Position numbers and translations under genes: made by a program. Under the pieces are notes generated by a model. The model saw nothing but the letters and a program-made list of their open reading frames with translations, did no database searches and was not told the DNA's origin. A DNA stretch of 64,000 nucleotides from Plantago elongata. Lineage: Eukaryota; Streptophyta; Magnoliopsida; Lamiales; Plantaginaceae. Where the stretch lies: assembly GCA_036897095.1 (NCBI GenBank), contig JAYMSP010000221.1, forward strand, positions 1 to 64,000, given 5' to 3'. Positions within the stretch are counted from its first letter, which is position 1. Every line of letters begins with the position of its first letter. Positions 1 through 18,300 of the stretch are shown piece by piece.

Positions 1-243
1 TAAATGGGCGATTGACATGCGACTTAAATGCCCTGATTTAAATGTATGAATAGTGATCGAAATTGTAGTGAGATTGTTAAAATTGTGTTTGGTATAAAAT
101 TGTAACTTGATAGGGTATTATAAGTTTGTTATATAGGTAGATAAACATGTTACTACTGTAGAACCATTTAAATCTTCGATATCTAAATACCATAATAAAC
201 GGCAAAATACATTCAAATGGACATTTGGATTCCAATCCGGCCT
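1..243 (+). mobile_element. MITE copy 1, cut by the window edge
   Basis: This stretch matches the reverse complement of 33233-33485 over nearly its whole length. The inner end reads close to GGACATTTGGATTCCAATCC, which resembles the outer end of the other copy. The left end is outside the window or just at base 1. It is a short, non-coding, terminal-inverted-repeat element of the kind called a MITE. It ends about 150 bases before the PEX6 start codon, so it lies in or beside the PEX6 promoter. The superfamily is uncertain because no clean target-site duplication is visible. Confidence 0.75.
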
Positions 244-389
244 AAGTTACTCAACTCCATTGAGAGAGTCTGCATCGAATTGCTCAACCCAGAGCACCCA
301 ACCATCACCAATTTGCAGGCAATTCATGATCACAACTGACAAAACGATGACGTTTTAGAGCTTAATTCGTCAACTGTTTGAGCCAAAAA

Positions 390-7537
<7,148 letters not shown>

Positions 7538-7688
7538 AAGTTTGAAACCCAGGGTTGTATTTCCTGTATTTTGTATCCATAGCAAGTGTTTATAGTGATA
7601 GAAATACTATCGCAGGCAACAATAGCTCACTCTGTTGGAATTCCAAATCTCACCTGATTTATTTTGAGACATTCGAAGCTTAAATGCA

Positions 7689-7980
7689 TGTGATCTTTTA
7701 CGAAGCTTAAATACAACATTGTAGCTTGGTTATAGCTAAGTTTTGTATCCTTTCTGCTCCGACTCATGGAGTCATTATGTTCCCATTTCTGTACTTCAGC
7801 CGCTCAAGAGGTTTTCTGTAATTCAGCCGCTCAAGAGGGATCAGCTCATGAACAAGCTGGTGTTAAGTCGGAAGTTGCATCTGTCTTAAGCAACTCTCTG
7901 AGACAATTATTGAAGATGACGGTGTGGAAGAAAATTCACAAGCTCACCCAGTCACCCTGTTAGTCATGATGTAATCGACT
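7689..7980 (+). pseudogene. Duplicated fragment of PEX6 (intron 4 plus exon 5)
   Basis: This stretch, 150 bases after the PEX6 stop codon, is a clear diverged copy of 2321-2630. It includes intron 4 sequence and exon 5 coding sequence (CAGCCGCTCAAGA, GGATCAGCTCATGA, GGAAGTTGCATCTGTC). Because intron sequence is present it arose by DNA duplication and not through RNA. The part around the exon 5 splice acceptor has been replaced: a block ending CAGCCGCTCAAGAGG is repeated twice there. Small deletions have shifted the frame, so it cannot act as an exon. It is a relic. Confidence 0.88.
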
Positions 7981-8218
7981 CGTGGAATAATACATGGTAT
8001 GAGGTATCTCCAAACATACGCAGAGCATTCAGAGTAAAATTTACAAACTCCAAATATAAATTAATGAAAACAATGTGCTTATATATATTCATAGAGACTG
8101 CGTTGCGCTAACAACGTATAAACATAGACAAAAGATTCGAATAAATTAGTGTATAAACCAAAAAACGTACTGCAATCGATCCTATCCTATTGAAACATAT
8201 GTATTATAAGGACTCAGA

Positions 8219-8652
8219 CTAATCCATCAGGCTATATGACAGTCCCTCATCCTCCTCCTCGTCTTCAACAGAGTGGCCGAAACAACAAAAACAGGTTTTG
8301 AAGCTCTGCAGTTTGAGTGGGCTTGTTGTTGATGAAGGCATAGATACGTACCTTCCCAAGATTCCATACTTTTGATAACCATGTGAACATAGTAGGGAAT
8401 GAGCCACAATAACGTACTTTGGTACATCATGGTGGAATAAAAAGCAATTCTTCTAACTGCATGTGATGATAACATTGGATTATTCATCAGAAAATTAATT
8501 AATTAATCAACACCATCAAAATAAATTAGGTAGAAAAGATGAGATAATTGTGTTGTAATTACCAGTAGGACTATATAAGATGCATGAAGCATGTAATTAG
8601 CAATTGGAAGAAACCAAGGAATATAATCACATTCCTCATTCGGTAATAGTTT
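8219..8652 (-). pseudogene. Possible decayed membrane-protein gene fragment
   Basis: On the minus strand three open blocks are bounded by fair splice signals: 8652-8563 (reads ...YIPWFLPIANYMLHASY...), about 8456-8350 (...MMYQSTLLWLIPYYVHM... ending at a GAAG/GTACGT donor), and about 8305-8219 after a CTGCAG acceptor (...EDEEEDEGLSYSLMD, then stop). Two blocks are hydrophobic enough for membrane segments. However, the phases of the blocks do not join into one reading frame, and I do not recognise the family. It may be a decayed 3' gene fragment, or chance. No upstream exons are visible before the Helitron end at 8840. Confidence 0.25.
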
Positions 8653-8889
8653 CTGAAATTAAAGCACCTTCCACGCATGTAATTAGTCTAGGGTTGCAAA
8701 TGTTTGTTTCACTTCGACCAATATGGAAACATATAGTATGGTATGCTAACTGCTGAAATTCACTTTTGTTCCTAAAAATTGTACAAGTCATATAGTAATA
8801 TATACGGAATGACAAATTTCGTTATTTTAATTATTACTATTAGTTAATAGCCCGTCGATACTCAACGGGGCATGAAAACAATACTTAAA

Positions 8890-9610
8890 ATAAGAAATGA
8901 ATATATTATATGATAAATGTGTATCAATTTTGTAACTATGTCCAGTTGTAATATTCTAACGACAATAGAATGTTTACGTTTCCATAGCAAAGTGAAATAA
9001 ATATCCCACATTTTCCTTTCCATTATGTATGTTTGAAGTTAATGAATATGTCGGATCATATGTTTCTTCTTTGATATAAATACAATAAATCTCTTTATCC
9101 TCACAATCTATAGAGAGAAAATCTAATACATCACGTTTAAATACGGGTGAGGGTGTAGAGTCGACCTGTGCGAAAGATTTACCAGGACTTTTATTTATAG
9201 TCATAGTAAAATACATAATATCATTGACTATCGTCTATCAAAATTGCTACCGTCTATCAAAATTGATGATACCATCAATTTCCTGAGACTTTTGTTTTAT
9301 AGTCATAGTAAAATAGATGATATTATTGACTATCGGCTATTAAAATTGATAGGGAACTTCTTGTTCGAATTGGTACGTGATAAAAGTACAAATAAGAAAT
9401 GAATATATCATATAATAAAATGTTGAAGTTAATGAACCGGTCGTGTCATGTGCTTTAACATCTTCGGCGCATATAAATACATTGAATCGGTTTTTCCTTG
9501 CAATCTAGAGACAACACATGTAATTCATCATGTTTGAATACATGTGAGGGGGTAGAGGTCGACTCATGCGAGAGATTATCCAGGACTTTTGTTTGTGGTC
9601 ATATAAAAAT
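8890..9610 (-). repeat. Tandem duplication of about 500 bases inside the Helitron block
   Basis: The stretch from about 8893 to 9215 reappears at about 9390-9612. Shared pieces in the same order include AATAAGAAATGAATATAT, TTGAAGTTAATGAA, ATATAAATACA, GAGGGKGTAGAG-GTCGAC, GCGAGAGATT and CAGGACTTTTRTTT. The two copies differ at many sites and by small gaps, so the duplication is old. A third short piece (CTGAGACTTTTGTTTTATAGTCATAG, split here as two words in the sequence near 9283) repeats the same tail again. No function is apparent. Confidence 0.7.
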
Positions 9611-9699
9611 AGATGATACTATCAAACTTGATAGGGAAGTAATATATCTCCTCTAGCATGCAAGCCGAAACACAACATCCTAATAAAAGTCTTACGGGT

Positions 9700-9824
9700 A
9701 CCACCGTAGCCGTCTCAAAAGAATACACTACATATGCCCCGTCAACTGCATCCATAATGTTATCGTAAATTTTACGTTGCTCGTCAGTCAAACATAGGAT
9801 ATTAAGTAGTGTTACCTCGTCCAT
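9700..9824 (-). pseudogene. Helitron PIF1-like helicase remnant
   Basis: The minus strand reads LNILCLTDEQRKIYDNIMDA, a segment typical of the start of the PIF1-family helicase domain in plant Helitron replicases, where it normally precedes the Walker A motif. Downstream the frame loses similarity before Walker A, so only this short piece is readable. It has the same orientation as the Helitron 3' end at 8840 and supports assigning the left part of the block to a minus-strand Helitron. Confidence 0.6.
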
Positions 9825-10389
9825 AAAGAAAAATTTACCATATACTGAACAAGTATATTAAGTAGTGTTAGCTCCTCCAGCTCTCTGTTATAAATAGCTG
9901 AAAAGTTATTTAAGAGTAGCCTGACAATCATCATATAACCAACACCATCAAGGCGTGGAGTACATGAAGTACTTGGTTTGGAAAATTAAGGAAAAACTCC
10001 AAGGTTATCTTGAGTACATGAAGTACTTGGATTTAGAAGCTAGGGAACAACTTAGTGGAACATTTGGTTGGAAACCATTTGTTTGTAGGGATTTTAGAAT
10101 ATGATACATTGTGAGGAGAACTCAATTATATGTTCTAGTGAATTCCAAATCTCATAAAGGCCGAAGTGGACTAGTTGGAGGATTACGCCACATCCAGATA
10201 CCACTATAAGTTGTTGTGCTATTTACTTATTGTATTTATATTCCAGCATCACACATACATATATTACTATTGCAAAGCACATTTACGTTTATATATCGCT
10301 TAAAGTCTTCCTCTCTCTGAATCTAAGTATCAGAAACCCCCAAGATGTTTGAGAAAGACTGTTTATCGATGAAAGTTTGAAAAGACTAT

Positions 10390-11660
10390 TCACTCCCCCC
10401 CTAGTCTTTTCCTTTGCCGTTATTTAGACCAACAAATGTCTGCAACAAGGATATCCAGATCGGAGACTTGGTCCTTAGGAGAGCTGATATCCTTAGCCAT
10501 GTTGGGAACCTCAAACCCAATTGGGAAGGTCCGTACAAAATCATCGGGATAAGAAGCAATGGAAGTTTTGTCAAAGCGTTTGTAGCCGAGTGGCAAGCTG
10601 AGACATCCCGTAACCATGAGGTCACGGGTTCAATTCCCCGAAATGGGTGATTATATTTTTTGAATAGAGATTGGTGGTGATTTGCATCTAGAATTGATTG
10701 ATAAATTCGTCTTGTTCAACAATTATAATTGTAATGCTATATTTAATGTTCAATAATAATTAAAAAAATATTGTAGTATACTTTTTTTAAAAAAAAAAGA
10801 AGCAATGGAAGCTTCAAGGTGGAAGACGTGGAGTGCTCAAGTGAACCTGGAACGCAAGAAATCTGTAAAAGTTTTATGCTGAGGATGTTATTCTTCATTT
10901 CTATTTTGCTCGGAGGTACTCATCAGGTCATTTTGACCCGCCATTTGTAATTATGTTTCCGTCAATCAATACAACGATTATCTTTTTTAAGGTTTGACTC
11001 ATTTACTCCCGAATACAATGCTTCGGATGAAAGAGTTTCAGGTATGGTATAATTTGAACTAAGAAATGATTGTAAACCAGACACAACTCATAAACGTTCG
11101 GATATATCATACAAACATCCGAGTGAAAAAGCTCGAAGAAGCAAAAACAGAAATCATACTTCGCAGGAAACAAATGCAATATTGAAACATCCGAGTAAGA
11201 CATACATCATCTGGTCCGAACAAATAAGAGTTGCAAATATCTAACGATCATTCATCATAAAGTATAAACAAGCCGATTGGTAGGCCGAGGCCTCGTCATC
11301 AGCAAATGTTATCCGAAGTAAAAACAGATTAAAAATTATTCAGTAGAAAATAAAGGGTACGAGAAAGCTAAGATTGTCTTAGGTCCGAAGACCATACAAA
11401 GTCTACGGAGCATACTCTGCCTTCAAGATTTCTTCACTCCGGTAGCCTCCCTTGCCTTCTCGGCTTCATGCTTCTTCTTCATCCTTTAAATATACTCCGG
11501 AGCCATGGCCATCAGGTCCAATTTCGGGTGCCTAAGAATAGGAGCCGGAAGTGCCAACCAGCCCCAGTTGTGCGCATAATAGGTCTCGAGAGGAACCAAG
11601 AGGTTTTGAAGCAGGACATCGGGCACAAAGTCCGGTAGGAAGGGACCCCCATGGTTAATT
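10390..11660 (+). mobile_element. Ty3/Gypsy retrotransposon fossil, 3' pol remnant
   Basis: The plus strand around 10450-10565 encodes the tail of a Ty3/Gypsy integrase, recognisable by IGDLVLRRAD and NWEGPYKI. A SINE interrupts it at 10566-10796, and the same element resumes after the SINE. The stretch to about 11660 is probably the 3' non-coding part, but the outer limits are guesses and no long terminal repeats were recognised. The element is broken and clearly incomplete, lacking everything before the integrase tail. It predates the SINE insertion. Confidence 0.6.
10566..10796 (+). mobile_element. Full-length tRNA-derived SINE
   Basis: This 231-base insert has a pol III A box within TAGCCGAGTGGCAAG (10583-10597) and a B box GGTTCAATTCC (10627-10637), then a tRNA-unrelated body and an A/T-rich tail. 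The head resembles tRNA-Ser or tRNA-Leu (GCCGAGTGG). A perfect 15-base target-site duplication, AAGAAGCAATGGAAG, flanks it at 10551-10565 and 10797-10811. It sits inside the Ty3/Gypsy fossil. The 138-base copy in PEX6 intron 5 belongs to the same family; several differences are C-to-T or G-to-A at CpG sites in this copy, as expected from methylation decay. Confidence 0.92.
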
Positions 11661-11767
11661 GAGACCTCAATGTATTTATATGTGACGTCATGTTAAAATA
11701 CATGACACGACGTGTTCATTAACATCATCATTATATTATATAATAATTTAATTTCTTATTTTAACTA

Positions 11768-11861
11768 ACAACAAAAAACAACTCAGTTGGTAATATGCTT
11801 CATCTACTAATAAGTCGGAGGTTCGAGTCATCCTTTAAAAACCGTTTCAAAAAATAAAAAA
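11768..11861 (+). mobile_element. Very short (94-base) tRNA-related SINE
   Basis: The insert carries an A-box-like CAACTCAGTTGGTAA and a B box GGTTCGAGTC about 30 bases later, then an A-rich tail. A perfect 15-base duplication, TTCTTATTTTAACTA, lies at 11753-11767 and 11862-11876. It split the conserved subterminal region of the plus-strand Helitron end at 11918. A second diverged copy lies on the minus strand at 29471-29560. The element is little more than a tRNA-like promoter plus tail. Confidence 0.88.
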
Positions 11862-12339
11862 TTCTTATTTTAACTATTGTTTTCATGCCTCGTCGAGTAT
11901 CGACGGATCATTAACTAGTAAGATTATATATCCTGAAAGATTAAAAGTCATTTTAAAAAAGAGAACTAATAAGGTCTTCCAAATAAATTGTGTGTGATCG
12001 CCATCGGGTAGCCAACCATCGAGAACTACTCATGAAGCAATGGGATATTGAATTGACTTAATTCTCAAGTCTCAACAAGAGTTCGCGTGGGTTCGAAGTT
12101 CGATCCTCAGCTCAGTCTTAGTTCTCAAGTCTCAACACTTAGCTAGCACAGTGAACCTCACCTGTTTCTAATCTCTAGCCTTCAATCCCAAATTTGCAAT
12201 TTCTGCAAACCCTAATTTCCCTCTCTATCTTACCATCGTTTCATTTCCATTCAACAAAGTATTCACCGATTGATTCAATTCCTAGGTGTCAATTGGTACC
12301 CTCAAATGCGTATTTCGATCTGTAAACACCAATTGATCG

Positions 12340-15300
12340 ATGGAGCTTGTTTCAATCAGCAATCAGTTAGTGGAGCTCAAGGAGCCAACCAAATCGTATC
12401 AGGACCTGTTGGAGACGCAGAAGGATCTCCTTCTCAACCAGGTGGAGAATCTGGAGAGAATCGTTGCCGCCCAATGCCAACTCACCGGCATCAATCCCTT
12501 ATCTCAAGAGATGGTTTGTTTATTTTATCTGTTTGAGGCTATTGAAATTGATTTTGCTCTAAAATTATTCATCTGATTGTTTGAAATGGAATTGATGCAG
12601 GCTGCGGGGGCGTTGTCTATTAAAATCGGTGAGTTGTGGCAATTTTTCGAATGGATTTGTATTTTTTTTTGTGTGTGGTTACTCGGTGAGAGTCGTTTGT
12701 GTAGGCCTGTGATGAATATCAATGCTTCATTTGATTAATCAGGAAACTGATGCTTTACAAAATGTGTGGAAATTTTGGTTCAGGATTTTTCGTTGAGTTT
12801 GTTTGTTAATGGATTGTGGAGTTGTGTTTTAACTAGTCATCAAAATTTGCAGGAAAGAAGCCTAGAGATTTGTTGAACGCAAAGGCTGTGAAGTATATGC
12901 AAAATGTTTTCTCTATTAAAGATGCAATTAGCAAGAAGGAGACGAGGGAGATTTGTGTTCAATATGGAATTACAGCTACTCAGGTGCAATTCTATCAGCT
13001 AATAGTGTTCTCGGTGTGATAGGAGTGTTAGTGTGCACCTGGATCGTTGTTAGTATTGTCTGTTATTTTATGGTAGAAATGTGATAATGAATGATAGCTA
13101 GGATTGGAGATTCAGCATAATTTAATTATGTACTTCGGCTGTAAAAACGCAACAAAGGTTCTGATGGCTCTTGTGTTTGCAGTCCAATAAACCTGTTTAT
13201 TTGTATCATCTGGCAGGTAAGAGATTTTTTCACTCTTCATAAATCAAGAGTGAGGAAGTCTCTCAGGTTGGCTGCTGAGAAGGCTGATAAATCTACAGCT
13301 GGTGATGCAATGCCTGATGGCATGGCCTCAACTTCTGACTTCAGTGTGCCTGCTGAACCAGTCCCCCTGGACACAATAGGTCCAGTAAAAATTGAAGAAG
13401 GGCCTTCATGCTCCACCCAGCACGAAGTTCTACCTGGCATGGAGGAGCCAGAAAGAAATTTTGTTGAAAGCATATTTAAGTTAATGAGGAAAGAAGAATC
13501 ATTCTCTGGACAGGTTAAATTGCTGGAGTGGATTCTGCGTATGAGCAATCCGCCAGTGCTGAAGTGGTATTTGATTCGTGAATGCAATGATTCAAAGCAG
13601 TTATTAATTCTTCAGCATGATCTAATATATCTATATTACCGATGCAGGTTTTTAAACGAGGGTGGACTATTAATATTAGTAACGTGGTTAAGTGAAGCAG
13701 CAACAGAAGAACAAACTAGTGTTATTCGAGTTATTCTCAAGGTTATATTTATTAATAAACCCTGATTGTTCTTTCTCTATAACCACCTTGAATAGTTCTA
13801 AATGTCAATTTACAATTGACAGGTGCTCTGTCACTTGCCACTTAAAAAGGCTTCCATGGGGCACATGTCTGCTCTACTGCATAGTGTCGGTGTACTGCGA
13901 TTTTATCACAACCCAGGTATTGTTTTTGCTTGTTACTCCAGTAATCATGCACTGTGCACATGCAGTGGATAATTTCTTCATGAATTCCATTGCAACTTGG
14001 CTCATTATCTGATTTGAAGACCAGGCATCACAAGCAGGTCAAAAAGTCTATTACGTATGTGGATCTTCATGGCTCAAAAGATGTTAGCAGAGGCGACTGA
14101 AGGAAAATCAATTGGTGATGTGCAGGATGCTGTTCTTTTGAAGCAGAGGCAAGGCCTATTCTATAGTTTGTTTCATCAAATAAATCTTTCATATTCCTTT
14201 CATAATTAGTGCTGTTGTTTTGTCTCTGTGTTGATTCATGGCGTTAAAATGTGCAGCATAGATGAGATTATAGGCGATGAAGCATGGGACTTGAAAGAGG
14301 AAGACCCTGTAAGTTTCGTATATTCAGTGTTTTGTGATGAAGCATGCTGTTATAGGTGGTAATTACATGTCTTTGAATTACAGGAACGACCTCTGAGATC
14401 ATTGTGCGACAACTCCGGATTTGATATGTATGCATATTTAATCAGTATTGTCTCAGTGCTTTTCTTTTCCTCTCAAGTTTTATACAAGAATTTCATACAA
14501 ACTTGGACCTGTTTTGCAGGAAGGGTCCATCTGTTAAATTGCTCACTTTGTCTGCGGATGACTCTAAGAATAAGCGGGGGGCTCTATCATTTCGTATCCT
14601 TCTGTGTTCCTACACGATCTCATGTTTAATTAAATTCTCACTTGGTATTGTCCTTCTTGACCACTGTGTGTGTATATGCCTAGTTGAGGTTAACTTTCTG
14701 TTAGTATGGAAACCCCACTACATTGATCATAAATCCTTTGTAGATTTTGCAACTTGCAATATGTCATTGTGCCACTAGCTGATGCTTCTACTTACTACTC
14801 CCTCCTAGTATTGCCCTTTTTTAACATTTGAAAAACAAATGAAGTTCTACATATGTGAACACTCCAAATTTACTATTTATTCACTTACTAAACTGAGTAA
14901 GTAACACTCCACTAGTATCATATGCTGTATACACACATTTTCAAGGTTAGTACGTTGAGCCATATTTATTTTTGGCTGGTAATTTGAGGAACAAATATCT
15001 CCTTAATTTTGGTAGAAAAGCTAGAACTTCATTTATTTTGAATGGGAGGGACCAAGTTCAAAGCTGAAACCCTAAGAAGCATGAATATGTATTAAAATTG
15101 TATTCTGGCAGACTGCATTGATAAAATTGATTTAACTTATCTGCATCATGATCCTTCATAATGTTGTGACTTAACTCGCTATAGATATGCGAGAGCGCCG
15201 GAAAGTTAAGATGGTTGAGCAACCAGGTCAAAGGACGGTTGTGAGAAATTCCCAGGTTTCCAAATCTACAACTTCAATCCAAAGCCGCCCACTTTCAGCT

Positions 15301-18300
15301 GATGATATACAGAAAGCAAAGATGCGCGCTCAATTAATGCAGAATAAACACGGGAAGACAATCAAAGGTTCAAATGATCTGGTAAAGCCTGAAAGCAGGA
15401 CTAAAATTAATCCGTTGTTTGTCAGGGCCTCAACATCGGGTTCTAGTTCTTGTATTCAACCTGAACTTGGTGAACGGAAGAACGTAAATAAAGTTGAGGA
15501 GATAAAAAATGTTCATAAACTTAAGGAGATAAATAACATTGATAAAGTTGAGGAGAGAATAAATATTGATAAAGTTGAGGAGAGAAACAACCCTGATAAA
15601 GTTGAGGAGAGAAACAACCTTGATAAAGTTGAGAGTAGTCCTGGCAAAGTGGCCATTTTGCATTTACCTCCGGATGTTGAGGAGCCTCCGTTGAAAAGGT
15701 ACAAGAGGACACAGATCCCATGGCGAGCACCTCCAGGTATATTTGCCTTTAATTCGTATCAATTGATCCATGGTGTTTATCTGACTTTTCAGTATAATAG
15801 TCTAGCAGATGATGCAATAAGTCAGGTTGATTTTGTTAGGCTCCCGAAGTTGACAAAGTTAAGATGTGGTATGGCATTATATTGTGAATTGGCTGGAAGG
15901 AGTATATACTCCTACATATTGCAATTGTCATTTTCTTCCCAACTATTTTGAGGGGGAAAAAGAAAATGAAAAGAACAATGAATTTACATTGTTTCATCCT
16001 TGTTTTCAAAGAATCTAAGTGCAGTACTTATTTGCTACACCTATTGGGAGGTATGAATTATAGTAGATATTTTGCAGGATGCCTGTGCAGCCCCCAAGTT
16101 TCTCTACACTACCTGTCAGAAATGGTGTTCTGAATTCTGATAATAGTTTTATATGCCACTTTCTAAACGCTATCCAACGATGATATCTTTATTTTATATC
16201 GTCAAACCAAATAAATGTCACCTTTTGCAACTAGTCTTCTTTAGTTTTTTATGGATATTATATGCGGAGAGCTGAATTATGAGTTCTTTTTTTTTTTGCC
16301 CATGATACAACTATTAGTTTTTCAGTAACTAGAAAATGTTGTTGCATGATAGTCTATATTATCACATCAATGTATAATTCACTTAATAAATCAAAGCCAA
16401 CTGCTACACTAGATAGAAGGGAACCATTACAATTGTTTGGCTTTTGCTCTAGCTTTCCTGCTAAGAGTATCTCTATGTTATACTTTGTCCATCTAGACTG
16501 GGGGCATCCTTGGGGTGGATATGCTGCGCTGCTTAGAACTATGAAACGCATAGACAAAGTGGGGATGATATATGTCAAGAGAAAATGCAATCTCATGTTC
16601 AAATCCAGTTCACTTTCTTTGCTTATACTGGCCTTTTGAAGGATGGATATTCTAGTCTGATTTGTTGTGTCACAAAGGCACCACTAGCCTAAAATTTGGG
16701 ATGTTACCCACACATTGGAAATAGAAGTGTGGAACATATATGGGATGTAAAAGTAGACTGGAAGATCTAGAACTTATGTTGGGAGATGTAATATGCACGT
16801 GACACATTTGCATCAGTTAAACTTCACAGCCCAAATTTATATATCCAAAAGTAATTTGTCAATTATCTGAAAGCTAAAAAACGCTTTGTATTTTGAGTTT
16901 CGTGTTGGAGGAGACAACGCTAACACGGGAAAGTTGAGACGGCATGTGGACAATGTCCAAATTGTGGTTACCAATTATGTATAAGATACTAAGTTTCTTA
17001 ATGCCCTTGGCTGAAACATATCATGTAAATGTGGTACTTCAACAATGGTGCTTGTGGCCTTCATGTTTACTAAACCGGAGGCTGGACTGGAAAATTGCAA
17101 TCTCTATTCCTCAGATAATCCCCAAAAGCATGACAAGGAACAAAAAGACTTTCACTCAACTTTGTGATAACTGGACACTCAGACATTGGTGACGATGAAG
17201 AAATGAACGAAAATAAGTTGTTTTTTTGAGAATTGATGCAGTTAAGTTAAACTGACAGATCATATTAAGTTCATCTCAAATTTTCAATTAAAAATTGCAT
17301 CTGGTTTAGAGTTGATCAAAGGCCTCATGTATGCTCGTAAGAATTGGCTGATGAGAAGTAGAAACTTAGGCTAGTTTCGAAATCGGAGTATTTCGGTAGT
17401 GTGTATTTATATATCTGTAAATTGCTTCTTGTAAACGTGCATGGGAGTGTACGTTGAGTAGTGTAAATATTTGCAAGTATTTTGATGATCCCTTGGATGT
17501 TTCCTGCATCTCTTGTCATTTTCTGCTACTTTCAATTATAACATCTGATCTGACTTGACATATCGCTACATAAACCACAAGAAATCAAGTTCAGTCAACA
17601 CATAAGTGATTCAAATACTTGATTGATTGCTTTGGATTTTTTTTTGCGAAGACAAGTGTATTAGACTTCCAAGGTCTTTATCTGATAAAGTGTGGGCTCG
17701 TTTTATTTGCAGAAATTAGAATTGCTGAGTCGTGGTCTGTCGGTACAGGCGCTAACAGCAAAGAAGTTGAAGTTCAGAATAATAGAATAAAACGTGAGAG
17801 AGAAACTATATACAGGTATATTCATGAAATTCCGCCAAATCCGAGAGAACCTTGGGACCGTGAAATGGATTACGATGACACACTAACACCAGTTATCCCG
17901 ATTGAGCAATTGCCTGATGCGGAACAACTAGAATCACCAACTGCCTCTGATATATATAGCAATGGGGTTGTTGCTACTGCTACTACCACAACTACCCATG
18001 CGTCTGCATCTTCTAGTAGCATGCCTGAACCTGATCTTGAATTGTTGGCTGAATTACTTAAGAATCCCGACTTGGTTTTTGCATTGACGTCTGGACAATC
18101 TGTTGATTTGTCGAATAATGATACACTGAAGTTGCTTGATTTGATCAAGGCTAATGGGGCTGATGTTTTGGTTAATTTAGCTGGTGGTTTAAGCGGAAAA
18201 GCTGATAGTAAAGTTGAGGTTTCACTACCATCTCCAACACCCTCGACCGACCCTGTCCCGGTGCGTAATTTTATCATATTGTGTGTATGTACGACTTGTG

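Larger units (their letters stand above)
8840..11918. mobile_element. Composite repeat block bounded by two outward-facing Helitron 3' ends
   Basis: Both borders are Helitron 3' termini of one family. On the plus strand the right end reads CGTCGA-GTA-TCGACG, a hairpin at 11891-11905, then 9 bases and CTAG at 11915-11918 followed by T. On the minus strand the left end has the matching hairpin at 8869-8851 and finishes CTAA at 8840, also followed by T. About 55 bases inward of each end (CATGAAAACAAT, TTAAAATAAGAA) are shared. A minus-strand rolling-circle helicase remnant lies inside, together with a Ty3/Gypsy fossil and two SINEs. The 5' ends of the two Helitrons are not recognisable, so this is a nest and not one intact transposon. 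Confidence 0.75.

Noticed and set aside
12075-12110. GGGTTCGAAGTTCGATCCTC as a tRNA gene or SINE B box
   Set aside because: No A box, no cloverleaf arms and no tail or target duplication around it.
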